This document shows, piece by piece, positions 22,173 to 32,981 of a stretch of DNA of 64,000 bases (the first letter of the stretch is position 1; each line of letters starts with the position of its first letter). Position numbers and translations under genes: made by a program. Source of the stretch: Rhodoferax sp. (lineage in GTDB: Bacteria > Pseudomonadota > Gammaproteobacteria > Burkholderiales > Burkholderiaceae_C); contig JARLJH010000027.1 of the NCBI GenBank assembly GCA_031291305.1, positions 62,001 to 126,000 on the forward strand, written 5' to 3'. A model generated the notes under the pieces. The model ran no database searches. It had not been told where the DNA came from and worked only from the letters and a program-made list of their open reading frames with translations.

Positions 22173-22919
22173 TTATGAAATTTTTGGATCCATCGATTGC
22201 CAGGTTCCTTGCGCTAAAAGTTCACATGGTCTGAAATGTGACTTATAGGCCATTTTTCCGCAGGCCTCTATCCAATAGCCGAGATACAGGTGGCGTAGCC
22301 CCAGGGCTCGTACCCGCTGAATTTGCCAAAGGATGTTGAAGGTTCCGAGATTCTGCCCAGGCTCCGGGTCATAAAAGGTATAGACCGCCGAGATACCGTC
22401 TTTGAGCACGTCGATGATTGACACCATTTTGAGCGTTGCGCCTGTTTGATCAGGCGACGCCGAACGGAATTCAACCATCCATGAGTTCACGTTAGTACGC
22501 ACAAGAAAATCGGCGTACTGTGTCTCGTCATCAATGTCCATGCCACCGCCTGGATGGCGGTGTTTTTGATAGCGCTTGTACAAGGCGTAATGCTCAGGCG
22601 AAAAAATCGGCTTGATCACTGTGCAAATAAGGGATTCATGGTGTGCCCAGGCACGTTTCTGGCTTCGATTGGGCTTGAAGTCTGGCACTCGTACACGAAT
22701 CGACTTGCAAGCGTCGCAGTTGTCACACTGCGGACGATAGACAAACGTGCCGCTGCGCCGGAAACCATGCTGGATCAAGACGTCATAGTTGGCCGAGTCA
22801 ATGGCTTCGCTGGGGGCAGCCACTTGTGACCTAGCCAATTGACCCATCAAGTAACTGCATGGGTACGCTGCGGTCGCGTAGTATTGAATGTCGGTGACAA
22901 ATCTCTCGGAATGGTTCAC
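22173..22919 (-). CDS. bpt: Aspartate/glutamate leucyltransferase Bpt
   Basis: Transfers Leu from leucyl-tRNA to proteins with N-terminal Asp or Glu, marking them for ClpAP-ClpS degradation. I choose the GTG at 22919, whose last two bases begin the aat stop (GTGA overlap) and which gives a normal 248-residue protein beginning with IQYYATAAYPCSYL after a short lead. An ATG at 22976 would give a longer overlap with aat. The motifs YRPQCDNCDACKSIRV and FKPNRSQKRAW are characteristic, and the Cys cluster is conserved in the family. It forms an N-end-rule operon with aat. Confidence 0.92.
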   Translation of the reverse strand: MNHSERFVTDIQYYATAAYPCSYLMGQLARSQVAAPSEAIDSANYDVLIQHGFRRSGTFVYRPQCDNCDACKSIRVRVPDFKPNRSQKRAWAHHESLICTVIKPIFSPEHYALYKRYQKHRHPGGGMDIDDETQYADFLVRTNVNSWMVEFRSASPDQTGATLKMVSIIDVLKDGISAVYTFYDPEPGQNLGTFNILWQIQRVRALGLRHLYLGYWIEACGKMAYKSHFRPCELLAQGTWQSMDPKIS

Positions 22920-23680
22920 GTGATGGCAGGTTGAGTAGCCAGAAGACAGTTCCAGTATAGGGGCGAGAACGTCCAAACTGGATCTGGCTGTGTCGCGGCC
23001 GTAGCTACATGGTCAATAAACAGCGTTCTAGGTATATCGACTGCACCCAGGGAAGTCAGATGACGGGTGTTTTGCTGACAATCGATCAGATTGATTCCCC
23101 AGTGACGGCATATACAGACCAGCGCCGCAAGCGCAATTTTGGAGGCATCCGTTGTGTGATGAAACATCGATTCTCCAAAAACAGCGCGACCAATGGCTAC
23201 AAAATAGAGCCCGCCTACCAGTTGACCTTCTACCCAGGTCTCTACGCTGTGGGCCAGACCCGCTTGATGCATACGCACGTAGGCCTGCACCATGGCGGGC
23301 ACGATCCAAGTTCCCGATTGGTCGCGCCGAGAGTTTTCCGCGCAGGCGTTAATGACCCTTTCAAACGCCGAGTCCACCCGAATGTCATGCTGTGGGGCGC
23401 GGGCAAACTGCCTGATTCGCTTCTTCAGTGATGGATGCAGTCGGAATTCTGCAGGATTCAATACCATTCTGGGGTCTGGGCTCCACCACAAAACAGGTTG
23501 ACCGGCACTGAACCACGGGAAAATGCCCGCTTGGTAAGCGTGCGCAAGGGCGCTGACCGACAAATCTCCGCCCGCGCACAAGAGGCCCGGCGCATCCGTC
23601 TCGATGCCCCAGGCGTGATGAGCCCGTGGAAATGCTTCGCCAGGTTCGAGCCATGGTAGGACTGGATGGGCTGTGTTCAT
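22916..23680 (-). CDS. aat: Leucyl/phenylalanyl-tRNA-protein transferase
   Basis: Adds Leu or Phe from aminoacyl-tRNA to proteins with N-terminal Lys or Arg, creating ClpS-recognised N-degrons. The 254 residues include the family hallmarks GLLCAGGDLS, AYQAGIFPWF, LWWSPDPRMVL, VETWVEGQLVGGLYFVAIG and FGESMFH. First gene of the aat-bpt pair, so both branches of the bacterial N-end-rule pathway are made together. It diverges from the tRNA pair at 23811. Confidence 0.96.
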   Translation of the reverse strand: MNTAHPVLPWLEPGEAFPRAHHAWGIETDAPGLLCAGGDLSVSALAHAYQAGIFPWFSAGQPVLWWSPDPRMVLNPAEFRLHPSLKKRIRQFARAPQHDIRVDSAFERVINACAENSRRDQSGTWIVPAMVQAYVRMHQAGLAHSVETWVEGQLVGGLYFVAIGRAVFGESMFHHTTDASKIALAALVCICRHWGINLIDCQQNTRHLTSLGAVDIPRTLFIDHVATAATQPDPVWTFSPLYWNCLLATQPAIT

Positions 23681-23810
23681 GCTCTGTCAGGTCGGCGCGT
23701 CATGTTGTTCGTCAAACAAAGCGACAAGCACTTAAAAAATGCTGGTCCGATGGCGCAACTGAGCCCCTTTTGGGACAAAAACAGGTTTCGACCCATTACA
23801 ATGGAGAAGT

Positions 23811-23887
<77 letters not shown>

Positions 23888-23904
23888 TTCATTTCTCGTG
23901 ATCT

Positions 23905-23981
23905 CTGCCCGTAGCTCAGTTGGATAGAGCAACAGCCTTCTAAGCTGTGGGTCGGGGGTTCGATCCCCTCCGGGCAGGCCA
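23905..23981 (+). tRNA. tRNA-Arg (anticodon TCT)
   Basis: 77 bases with perfectly paired acceptor arms CTGCCCG / CGGGCAG, anticodon stem ACAGC / GCTGT around CTTCTAA (anticodon TCT), T-loop GGTTCGATCC, and an encoded GCCA end. It lies 17 bases after tRNA-Pro and is probably co-transcribed with it. Confidence 0.97.
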
Positions 23982-24013
23982 TTGACGCAGGTGCCCCGAA
24001 CATTCCGGAAATA

Positions 24014-24661
24014 TCAGTTGGCGGCTTCCAGGCCGTTTTTGAAGTGTTCCAGCATGCGCTGGTGACACAGGCTAGCATCCCGCGCCAACAATGCCTCCAC
24101 CAATGCGCGATGCTCATTTAAGGACTCCTCCACGCGGCCTGATTTCAACAGCGAGTTATGGCGGTTGAGTTTCATGACTTTACGCAGATCTGTGACCATC
24201 TGATTGCGCCAGCGGTTGTCAGCAATCTCCAGCAACCGCATGTGAAATTGCTCGTTGATGATGAAGAACTGTTCACGGTTGAATTGCTCAGGCTGGGCAG
24301 ATTGTTCTAGTGCTTCGTGAAGCGAACGCAACTGAGCCAATTGATCTGCAGTGGCTTTTTGCGCCACCACCGCAGCGGCATCTGATTCGAGCAAGCCGAG
24401 CAAGTGGTACACGTCCTGCAAATCACGTTCAGACACCTCGGTGACATAGGCGCCCCGTCGAACTTTCATGGTGACCAGCCCTTCGGCAGCTAGCACCTTC
24501 AGTGCTTCACGCAAAGGTGTCCGGCTGATGCCGTAAGCCTCGGCGATCTTCAACTCGTCAATCCAGCTTCCAGGTTCAAGTTCGCGGCTGAAAATTCGTT
24601 GGCGCAATAGCTCCGCTACCTCTTCATAGAGTGCGCGAGGAGCTAAAGATGGTGCGGCCAT
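24014..24661 (-). CDS. GntR family regulator, FCD (FadR-type) subgroup
   Basis: 215 residues: an N-terminal GntR winged helix (ALYEEVAELLRQRIF, AYGISRTPLREALKVLAAEG) and an all-helical FCD effector domain, where His and Asp residues of the usual metal site are plausible (EQFHMRLLEIADNRW). It is divergent from the methylmalonyl-CoA mutase operon across a 138-bp region with a perfect 15-bp palindrome, so I infer that it controls propionate/methylmalonyl metabolism. Its effector is probably a small organic acid or acyl-CoA. Confidence 0.9.
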   Translation of the reverse strand: MAAPSLAPRALYEEVAELLRQRIFSRELEPGSWIDELKIAEAYGISRTPLREALKVLAAEGLVTMKVRRGAYVTEVSERDLQDVYHLLGLLESDAAAVVAQKATADQLAQLRSLHEALEQSAQPEQFNREQFFIINEQFHMRLLEIADNRWRNQMVTDLRKVMKLNRHNSLLKSGRVEESLNEHRALVEALLARDASLCHQRMLEHFKNGLEAAN

Positions 24662-24719
24662 GCTTGAAATTGTAAGCTGCGAGGAATTTTCTGTATCAAT
24701 AATTATAAATAACGTAAAC

Positions 24720-24734
24720 TCTACAGGCTGTAGA
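24720..24734. promoter_or_regulatory. Perfect palindrome, candidate GntR operator
   Basis: TCTACAGGCTGTAGA is a perfect inverted repeat about a central G, in the middle of the divergent region between the GntR regulator and the mutase gene. An AT-rich patch (AATTATAAATAACG) lies just before it. It is the obvious candidate for the divergent regulator's binding site. Confidence 0.5.
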
Positions 24735-24799
24735 AACCCGCGTCATCGCATGTTTTGCGGTGGCGATGTACCGTTTGAACTCCGACCGGAGCCACCCTC

Positions 24800-26956
24800 A
24801 TGACATCACAATCCCCCGAATTCCAGCCCGCAGACCTTGCTGCCTGGGCCAAAGCCGCTGCCAAATCTGCACCCAATGGCAATGTGGACGCGCTCAACTG
24901 GTTGACGCCCGATGGCATCACCGTTAAACCTTTGTACACAGTAGAAGATACGCAGAATCTGCCCTACGCCAACACCTTGCCCGGTTTTGAGCCCTACCTG
25001 CGTGGCCCGCAAGCCACCATGTACGCGGTGCGTCCTTGGACGATTCGGCAATACGCAGGGTTTTCGACCGCTGAAGAATCCAACGCGTTCTACCGCAAGG
25101 CTCTGGCAGCAGGCGGTCAAGGCGTGTCGGTAGCCTTTGATCTGGCAACCCATCGTGGCTATGACTCGGACCACCCTCGTGTGACCGGTGACGTCGGCAA
25201 GGCTGGTGTGGCCATTGACTCGGTCGAAGACATGAAGATACTGTTCGACCAGATTCCTCTCGATAAGGTGTCTGTGTCCATGACCATGAACGGCGCCGTG
25301 CTGCCGGTGCTGGCAGGTTACGTGATAGCGGCAGAAGAGCAGGGCGTGAGTCAGGACAAGCTCTCGGGAACGATTCAGAACGACATTCTGAAAGAGTTCA
25401 TGGTGCGCAATACCTACATCTACCCGCCCGAACCTTCGATGAAAATCATCGGCGACATCATCGAGTACACGGCGCACAACATGCCCAAGTTCAACTCGAT
25501 TTCCATCAGCGGCTACCACATGCAGGAAGCCGGTGCCAACCAGGCACTGGAACTGGCCTTTACGCTAGCTGATGGCAAGGAATACGTCAAAACCGCGATT
25601 GCCAAGGGTATGGATGTCGACGACTTTGCCGGGCGCCTTAGCTTCTTCTGGGCGGTGGGCATGAACTTCTATCTGGAAGTGGCCAAAATGCGCGCTGCCC
25701 GTATGCTGTGGTGTCGCATCATGAAGGGCTTTGATGCCAAGAAGCCCAAGAGCCTGATGCTGCGCACCCACAGCCAGACCAGCGGCTGGTCACTCACCGA
25801 GCAAGACCCCTACAACAACGTGGTTCGCACCACCATCGAAGCGATGGCAGCGGTGTTTGGCGGCACGCAGTCCCTGCACACCAATTCATTCGACGAGGCG
25901 ATTGCCTTGCCCACAGAATTTTCCAGCCGCATCGCTCGCAACACACAGCTCATCATTCAGGAAGAAACCCACATCACCAGCGTGATTGACCCGTGGGCGG
26001 GCAGTTACATGATGGAAAAGCTCACCCAGGATATGGCGGATGCAGCCTGGGCCATCATCGAGGAAGTTGAAGCCATGGGCGGTATGACCAAGGCGGTGGA
26101 CAGTGGCTGGGCCAAGCTCAAAATTGAAGCCGCTGCCGCGCAGAAACAGGCGCGCATCGATTCGGGCAAAGACGTGATCGTCGGTGTCAACAAGTACAAG
26201 CTCAAGACCGAAGATGCCATAGAAGCGCGTGACATCGACAACGTGGCGGTTCGCGACTCACAAATTGCCCGCCTCAATAGTGTCAAGCAAAAACGCGATG
26301 CAGCCCAGGTGCAGCAAGCGCTAGCTGCTCTTGAAAACGCAGCAGCCAGTGGCACGGGTAATCTGCTGGACTTGTCCATCAAGGCCATGCGTGCTCGTGC
26401 TACCGTGGGCGAAATCAGTGATGCCATGGAAAAATCATTCGGCCGTCATCGCGCCGACACACAAAAGGTGACCGGTGTGTATGCCGCCGCTTACGACAGT
26501 GCCGAAGGTTGGGACAAGCTCAAAACTGAAATCGCGGTATTTGCCACCGAGCAGGGCCGCCGCCCGCGCGTGATGATTGCCAAGCTCGGTCAGGATGGCC
26601 ATGACCGTGGTGCCAAAGTGGTGTCCACAGCCTTTGCCGACCTGGGTTTTGACGTGGATATTGGCCCGCTGTTCCAAACGCCCGAAGAATGCGCCCGCCA
26701 AGCCATTGAAAACGACGTGCACGCTGTAGGTGTCTCCACGCTCGCCGCTGGTCATAAAACCCTGGTGCCCGCCATCATTGCCGAACTGAAGAAGCAGGGC
26801 GGAGACGACATTGTGGTGTTTGTCGGTGGTGTGATTCCGCGGCAGGATTACGACATGCTGTATGAGGCCGGCGTCAAAGGTATCTATGGCCCCGGAACCC
26901 CAATCCCAGCCAGCGCCAAGGACGTGCTGGAGCAGATCAAGAAGGCGCAAGCCTGA
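24800..26956 (+). CDS. scpA: Methylmalonyl-CoA mutase
   Basis: Adenosylcobalamin-dependent interconversion of (R)-methylmalonyl-CoA and succinyl-CoA. The single 718-residue chain carries the substrate-binding barrel ([18 protein letters not shown] near residue 77, [14 protein letters not shown]) and a C-terminal B12 domain with the base-off motif [11 protein letters not shown]. This is the fused catalytic-subunit type. It heads mutase-meaB-pccB-pccA-epimerase, a complete route from propionyl-CoA to succinyl-CoA. It needs the same cofactor as NrdJ in this window. Confidence 0.96.
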   Translation: MTSQSPEFQPADLAAWAKAAAKSAPNGNVDALNWLTPDGITVKPLYTVEDTQNLPYANTLPGFEPYLRGPQATMYAVRPWTIRQYAGFSTAEESNAFYRKALAAGGQGVSVAFDLATHRGYDSDHPRVTGDVGKAGVAIDSVEDMKILFDQIPLDKVSVSMTMNGAVLPVLAGYVIAAEEQGVSQDKLSGTIQNDILKEFMVRNTYIYPPEPSMKIIGDIIEYTAHNMPKFNSISISGYHMQEAGANQALELAFTLADGKEYVKTAIAKGMDVDDFAGRLSFFWAVGMNFYLEVAKMRAARMLWCRIMKGFDAKKPKSLMLRTHSQTSGWSLTEQDPYNNVVRTTIEAMAAVFGGTQSLHTNSFDEAIALPTEFSSRIARNTQLIIQEETHITSVIDPWAGSYMMEKLTQDMADAAWAIIEEVEAMGGMTKAVDSGWAKLKIEAAAAQKQARIDSGKDVIVGVNKYKLKTEDAIEARDIDNVAVRDSQIARLNSVKQKRDAAQVQQALAALENAAASGTGNLLDLSIKAMRARATVGEISDAMEKSFGRHRADTQKVTGVYAAAYDSAEGWDKLKTEIAVFATEQGRRPRVMIAKLGQDGHDRGAKVVSTAFADLGFDVDIGPLFQTPEECARQAIENDVHAVGVSTLAAGHKTLVPAIIAELKKQGGDDIVVFVGGVIPRQDYDMLYEAGVKGIYGPGTPIPASAKDVLEQIKKAQA

Positions 26957-26989
26957 GGTTGCCGGTTTACGTTCCCTTGCGCATCCAAC

Positions 26990-28039
26990 ATGCTCGTGAC
27001 GCATCCTGCTGAGCCGGGGCGGTTGCCGCTCGGCTCGTCGACCACATGGCTCGACGGTATCCTGAATGGTGATGGTCCACACCAGCGACGTGCGATGGCC
27101 AAAACCATCACGTTGCTGGAATCTACCCGCGCGGACCATCGTGCGCAGGCCGATGAACTGTTGACTGCCTTGCTGCCGCATACCGGGAAGTCGTTTCGCT
27201 TAGGCATTAGCGGCGTGCCGGGCGTGGGCAAATCTACCTTTATAGAAGCGTTGGGCCTGTATCTGATTGCTCAGGGACACCGCGTGGCTGTGTTGGCGGT
27301 CGATCCGTCCAGCAGCGTGTCGGGTGGCTCGATTCTGGGTGACAAGACCCGCATGGAGCAGTTGTCTGTCAACGAGCGCGCCTACATCCGGCCCAGCCCC
27401 AGCAGCGGAACGCTGGGCGGAGTGGCCGAAAAAACCCGTGAGGCCATGCTGGTCTGCGAAGCCGCCGGTTATGACGTGGTGATTGTGGAAACCGTCGGTG
27501 TGGGGCAAAGCGAGACCACGGTAGCCAACATGACTGACATGTTTGTTTTGATGCAACTGCCCAACGCTGGTGATGATTTGCAGGCCATAAAAAAAGGCGT
27601 GATGGAGCTGGCCGATCTGGTGGTCATCAACAAGGCTGACCTGGACGCCAACGCTGCCACCCGCGCACAAGCCCAGATCACGTCGAGCTTGCGCTTGCTG
27701 GGCCTGCACGGCAACCCCGACAACGCGCACCACAATGAGTCGGTCTGGCACCCGCAGGTGATGCAACTCAGCGCCTTGCAGGGCACGGGTGTGGATGCCT
27801 TTTGGGCCAAGGTGCTTGAATTCAAGACCCTGCAAGAGACCAGCGGAAAGCAGGTTATACGCCGCCAGAATCAGGCACTAGCCTGGATGTGGGAGCGTAT
27901 TGACGCTGGCTTAAAACAAGCTTTCAGACAGCATCCGGCGGTACAAGCGCTGTTGCCCAAGCTCACCCAAGAGGTGCTTGAAGGTCGCCTGGCGGCATCC
28001 ACCGCAGCAAGAAATATGCTATCAGCCCAGACTATATAA
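26990..28039 (+). CDS. meaB: Methylmalonyl-CoA mutase-associated GTPase MeaB
   Basis: G3E-type GTPase that protects and repairs methylmalonyl-CoA mutase and gates delivery of cobalamin. The 349 residues show the Walker A GVPGVGKSTF near residue 74, switch/Walker B VIVETVGVGQSE, and NKADLD for guanine recognition. It lies 33 bp after the mutase. The last six or so codons and the stop are formed by a dispersed repeat copy (28017-28060), so the native C-terminus may have been replaced. Confidence 0.94.
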   Translation: MLVTHPAEPGRLPLGSSTTWLDGILNGDGPHQRRAMAKTITLLESTRADHRAQADELLTALLPHTGKSFRLGISGVPGVGKSTFIEALGLYLIAQGHRVAVLAVDPSSSVSGGSILGDKTRMEQLSVNERAYIRPSPSSGTLGGVAEKTREAMLVCEAAGYDVVIVETVGVGQSETTVANMTDMFVLMQLPNAGDDLQAIKKGVMELADLVVINKADLDANAATRAQAQITSSLRLLGLHGNPDNAHHNESVWHPQVMQLSALQGTGVDAFWAKVLEFKTLQETSGKQVIRRQNQALAWMWERIDAGLKQAFRQHPAVQALLPKLTQEVLEGRLAASTAARNMLSAQTI

Positions 28040-28060
28040 GGGCTGACAGCTATTAAATTT
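28017..28060. repeat. Dispersed palindromic repeat over the meaB stop codon
   Basis: The segment reads TGCTATCAGCCCAGAC, then TATATAAGGGCTGACAGCTAT, with inverted arms CAGCCC / GGGCTG inside TGCTATC- and GACAGCTAT-type ends. It begins in the last codons of meaB and extends past the stop. Confidence 0.6.
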
Positions 28061-28112
28061 ATATTTTTCACTTTTCATTTGACCTATTCCTGACCCCAAG
28101 AAAGAGAAGACC

Positions 28113-29645
<1,533 letters not shown>

Positions 29646-29665
29646 GATCCGAGGAGTACAAATAA

Positions 29666-31714
29666 ATGTTTACAAAAATACTGATCGCCAACCGTGGCGA
29701 GATCGCCTGCCGTGTCATCCTCACGGCCCGCAAGATGGGCATCAAGACCGTGGCTGTTTATTCTGAAGCTGACCGCGACGCGCGTCACGTGGAACTGGCC
29801 GACGAGGCCGTGCTGATTGGCCCCGCGCCCAGCCGTGAAAGTTATCTAGTGGCTGACAAAATCATTGCGGCCTGCAAACAAACTGGCGCGCAGGCGGTGC
29901 ATCCAGGTTATGGCTTTTTGAGCGAAAACGCCGGTTTTGCCAAGCAAGTGGAAGAAGAAGGCATTGTCTTCATCGGCCCCAAGCACTATTCCATTGCCGC
30001 CATGGGCGACAAGATTGAGTCCAAAAAACTCGCCGGTGCTGCTGGCGTGAACTGCATCCCAGGCGTCAACGACGCCATCGACAGCGCTGAACAGGCCGTC
30101 GAGATTGCCAAGAGCATTGGCTACCCGGTGATGATCAAGGCCAGCGCGGGCGGCGGCGGCAAGGGTTTGCGTGTCGCCTTTAACGACAAGGAAGCGCTGG
30201 AAGGCTTTACCAGTTGCAAGAACGAAGCGCGTAACAGCTTTGGTGACGACCGTGTGTTTATCGAGAAGTTTGTCGAAGAACCCCGTCACATCGAAATCCA
30301 GCTCATTGGCGACAGCCACGGCAATGTGGTCTATCTGAACGAGCGCGAATGTTCGATCCAACGCCGCCACCAAAAGGTGATCGAAGAGGCACCCAGCCCC
30401 TTTATCAGCGACGCCACCCGCAAAGCCATGGGCGAGCAGGCTGTGGCGCTTGCCAAGGCCGTCAAGTACCAGAGCGCGGGCACGGTGGAGTTTGTGGTCG
30501 GCAAGGACCAGAGCTTTTATTTCCTGGAGATGAACACCCGCCTGCAGGTCGAGCATCCGGTCACCGAATGCATCACTGGGCTGGATCTGGTGGAGTTGAT
30601 GATCCGCGTGGCGGCGGGCGAAAAGCTGCCCTTGACGCAGGCTGAGGTCAAGCGCAACGGTTGGGCCATGGAGTGTCGCATCAACGCTGAAGACCCTTTC
30701 CGCAATTTCTTGCCTTCCACCGGGCGTCTGGTGCGCTTTCTACCTCCTCCGGAAACCATGTTCGCCTCGGATGTTTCCAAGTGGGAAGGCATCCGTGTGG
30801 ACACGGGTGTGCAGGATGGCGGCGAGATTCCGATGTACTACGACTCGATGATTGCCAAGCTGATCGTTCACGGCAAGGACCGCAGTGAGGCGATTGCCAA
30901 GATGCGCGGGGCTTTGAACGGCTTTGTCATTCGTGGTGTCTCCAGCAACATCCCGTTCCAGGCAGCACTGTTGGCGCATCCCAAGTTTGTCGCGGGCGAC
31001 TTCAATACAGGCTTCATCGCTGAAAACTACGGCAAGGGTTTCCGTGCAGAAGATGTGCCCCACAAGGATATTGAATTCCTAGTCGCCTTGGCGGCCTTCG
31101 TGAATCGTCGTTACCTGAGCCGCTCCAAAGCCATCACCGGCCAGTTGGAAGGGCATGAACTGCGCATTGGTGATGACTTTGTGGTGGTTGCGCTCGGCCA
31201 AGTGGGTAACGGCATTTCTTACCCGGTGCATTTCGCAGAATTCAACGACAAATCCCGCACCGGTCGAATAGAGGTGGGTGCTAAGAGCTATGAAATTCAT
31301 AGTGAATCAAAGTTTGGCCAGGTTCGTACTTCTGGCACCTGCAACGGCGTGCCGTTTTGCGCGCAGGTCGAGCGCGGTATCCCCAAGAAACCGCTGGCGA
31401 TTCGCGTCATCCACAACGGCACCATGCTGGATGTGATGGTGTTGCTGCCGCGTGCCGCCGAGTTGCATGCGCTGATGCCTTACAAGGCACCGCCAGACAT
31501 GAGCCGCTATGTGCTGTCACCCATGCCAGGTCTTCTGGTCGACGTGGCTGTTCAGCCCGGCCAGAAAGTTCAGGCCGGTGAACGTGTGGCGGTCATCGAA
31601 GCCATGAAGATGGAAAACGTGCTGTTCGCGGCCGCAGACGGGGTGGTGGGCAAGGTGCTGGCGGCCAAGGGCGAAAGCCTCGCGGTGGATCAGCCAATTG
31701 TGGAGTTTGCATAA
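29666..31714 (+). CDS. pccA: Propionyl-CoA carboxylase alpha (biotin carboxylase and carrier) subunit
   Basis: Carboxylates its own biotin with bicarbonate and ATP. The 682 residues contain an N-terminal biotin carboxylase ATP-grasp domain (KILIANRGEIACRV, KASAGGGGKGLRV, EMNTRLQVEHPVTE), a linker domain for beta-subunit contact, and a C-terminal biotinyl domain with EAMKMEN, whose Lys is biotinylated. This is the fused alpha architecture typical of PCC rather than separate AccB/AccC. A repeat element follows immediately after the stop. Confidence 0.95.
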   Translation: MFTKILIANRGEIACRVILTARKMGIKTVAVYSEADRDARHVELADEAVLIGPAPSRESYLVADKIIAACKQTGAQAVHPGYGFLSENAGFAKQVEEEGIVFIGPKHYSIAAMGDKIESKKLAGAAGVNCIPGVNDAIDSAEQAVEIAKSIGYPVMIKASAGGGGKGLRVAFNDKEALEGFTSCKNEARNSFGDDRVFIEKFVEEPRHIEIQLIGDSHGNVVYLNERECSIQRRHQKVIEEAPSPFISDATRKAMGEQAVALAKAVKYQSAGTVEFVVGKDQSFYFLEMNTRLQVEHPVTECITGLDLVELMIRVAAGEKLPLTQAEVKRNGWAMECRINAEDPFRNFLPSTGRLVRFLPPPETMFASDVSKWEGIRVDTGVQDGGEIPMYYDSMIAKLIVHGKDRSEAIAKMRGALNGFVIRGVSSNIPFQAALLAHPKFVAGDFNTGFIAENYGKGFRAEDVPHKDIEFLVALAAFVNRRYLSRSKAITGQLEGHELRIGDDFVVVALGQVGNGISYPVHFAEFNDKSRTGRIEVGAKSYEIHSESKFGQVRTSGTCNGVPFCAQVERGIPKKPLAIRVIHNGTMLDVMVLLPRAAELHALMPYKAPPDMSRYVLSPMPGLLVDVAVQPGQKVQAGERVAVIEAMKMENVLFAAADGVVGKVLAAKGESLAVDQPIVEFA

Positions 31715-31764
31715 GAAATTGGCCTCTAGCCCGCGTTTATAAAGGGCTGGTAGCTACTGTTTTT
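31715..31764. repeat. Dispersed palindromic repeat, intergenic reference copy
   Basis: The segment reads GAAATTGGCCTCTAGCCC, GCGTTTAT, then AAAGGGCTGGTAGCTACTG. The inverted cores TAGCCC / GGGCTG and the flanking GGCCTC / TAGCTAC ends define the family as seen in this window. It lies between pccA and the epimerase candidate. Confidence 0.7.
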
Positions 31765-31792
31765 GAGTCTTATCTTTCATAAGGAATCGATC

Positions 31793-32275
31793 ATGAGCCA
31801 AACCACTCGGCCCTTCAAGGTCCTGGGTATTCAGCAAATTGCCATCGGTGGCACCAGCAAGACACGCTTGCAAAAGCTGTGGGTGGACATGCTGGGACTG
31901 GAGTTGACCGGCACCTTCAAAAGTGAGCGTGAGAACGTCGATGAAGACATTTGCGCCATGGGCAAAGGTCCGTTCAAGGTTGAGGTCGATTTGATGCAAC
32001 CCGTGGACATTGAGAAAAAGCCCGCCGTACACGCCACGCCGCTGAATCACGTGGGCATCTGGATTGACGATTTGCCCAAGGCGGTGGAGTGGCTGACGGC
32101 GCAGGGCGTTCGCTTTGCGCCCGGTGGCATTCGTGCCGGTGCTGCGGGTTTTGACATCTGCTTTCTGCACCCGAAAGGCAATGACGAGTTTCCGATTTCG
32201 GGCGAAGGGGTGTTGATCGAGATGGTGCAGGCACCCCCTGAAGTGATCAAGGCGTTTGCCGCATTGGCGGCGTAA
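31793..32275 (+). CDS. VOC-family protein, probable methylmalonyl-CoA epimerase
   Basis: The expected step is interconversion of (S)- and (R)-methylmalonyl-CoA between the carboxylase and the mutase. The 160-residue product (ATG 31793 after AAGGA) has a vicinal-oxygen-chelate fold: two beta-alpha-beta modules, with the metal ligands plausibly in [28 protein letters not shown] and a Glu in [10 protein letters not shown]. The first module has Gln/Ala where many epimerases have His (family IDHVGIAV), so the metal site is not fully canonical. Assignment rests on fold plus operon position; a glyoxalase-like enzyme of other function is possible. Confidence 0.75.
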   Translation: MSQTTRPFKVLGIQQIAIGGTSKTRLQKLWVDMLGLELTGTFKSERENVDEDICAMGKGPFKVEVDLMQPVDIEKKPAVHATPLNHVGIWIDDLPKAVEWLTAQGVRFAPGGIRAGAAGFDICFLHPKGNDEFPISGEGVLIEMVQAPPEVIKAFAALAA

Positions 32276-32312
32276 CTCACGCCCTCAGCAGGGCGTAGCG
32301 AGATCCGCTGCG

Positions 32313-32981
32313 TCAGGACGAGGGGCTGTCAGAGCTGCGCTTGGCTCGGGCACGAGCCAGAGCGGCTTCGATCACGGCACGCTTTTTGTCCAGCACGGCA
32401 GTGTCTGTATGCTGCGAATGCTGTTCTAGGTCTGTCAACTTCATCAGCGCTTTTTCTTCAAGCCTTTTGTCGTGTTCGCCCTCTTGACGTTTGCGTCTGT
32501 AGCTATTGAATGCGTAGCGTTCACGTGCTTGGTCAGCAGCCGTTTGAGACCATGCCGCCCAACCGGTGGCCGTGCCTGACGCGTTTTCTACAAGGATGCA
32601 GTCCACCGGGCACACCGGCAGGCACAACTCGCAGCCGGTGCAATAAGCCTCGATCACGGTGTGCATCAGCTTGTTGGAGCCGACGATGGCGTCCACCGGG
32701 CAGGCCTTGATGCACAGGGTGCAGCCAATGCACCAGTCCTCGTCGATGAACATCATGCTGCGTGGGGCCTCGACGCCGTTGTCAGGGTTCAAGGGCTTGA
32801 TCGACAGCCCCGTGATGGCTGCCAGCCGCGCCACGCCCTCGGCACCACCGGGTGGGCATTGGTTGATGTCTGCCGCGCCATCTGCCACGGCACGCGCATA
32901 GGCGGCGCAATCCGGATAGCCGCAACGGGTGCACTGGGTTTGCGGCAGTGCCGCCAGAATGCGATCTGCCAGATCGGTCAT
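32313..32981 (-). CDS. RnfB/RsxB-like iron-sulfur protein, stand-alone
   Basis: 222 residues resembling the soluble part of RnfB. The N-terminus has the Fe-S motif [13 protein letters not shown] with a later Cys in NQCPPGG, followed by two CxxCxxCxxxCP ferredoxin motifs ([24 protein letters not shown]) and a charged C-terminal tail. Unlike classical RnfB there is no N-terminal membrane helix, and no other rnf gene is present. The ATG overlaps the stop of phaZ by four bases. Its role is probably cytoplasmic electron transfer, for example as an electron donor to other enzymes; the partner is unknown. Confidence 0.82.
   Translation of the reverse strand: MTDLADRILAALPQTQCTRCGYPDCAAYARAVADGAADINQCPPGGAEGVARLAAITGLSIKPLNPDNGVEAPRSMMFIDEDWCIGCTLCIKACPVDAIVGSNKLMHTVIEAYCTGCELCLPVCPVDCILVENASGTATGWAAWSQTAADQARERYAFNSYRRKRQEGEHDKRLEEKALMKLTDLEQHSQHTDTAVLDKKRAVIEAALARARAKRSSDSPSS

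Noticed and set aside
22920-22976. Extended ATG start for bpt at 22976
   Set aside because: It would overlap aat by 61 bases and add non-conserved residues; GTG 22919 gives a four-base overlap and normal length.
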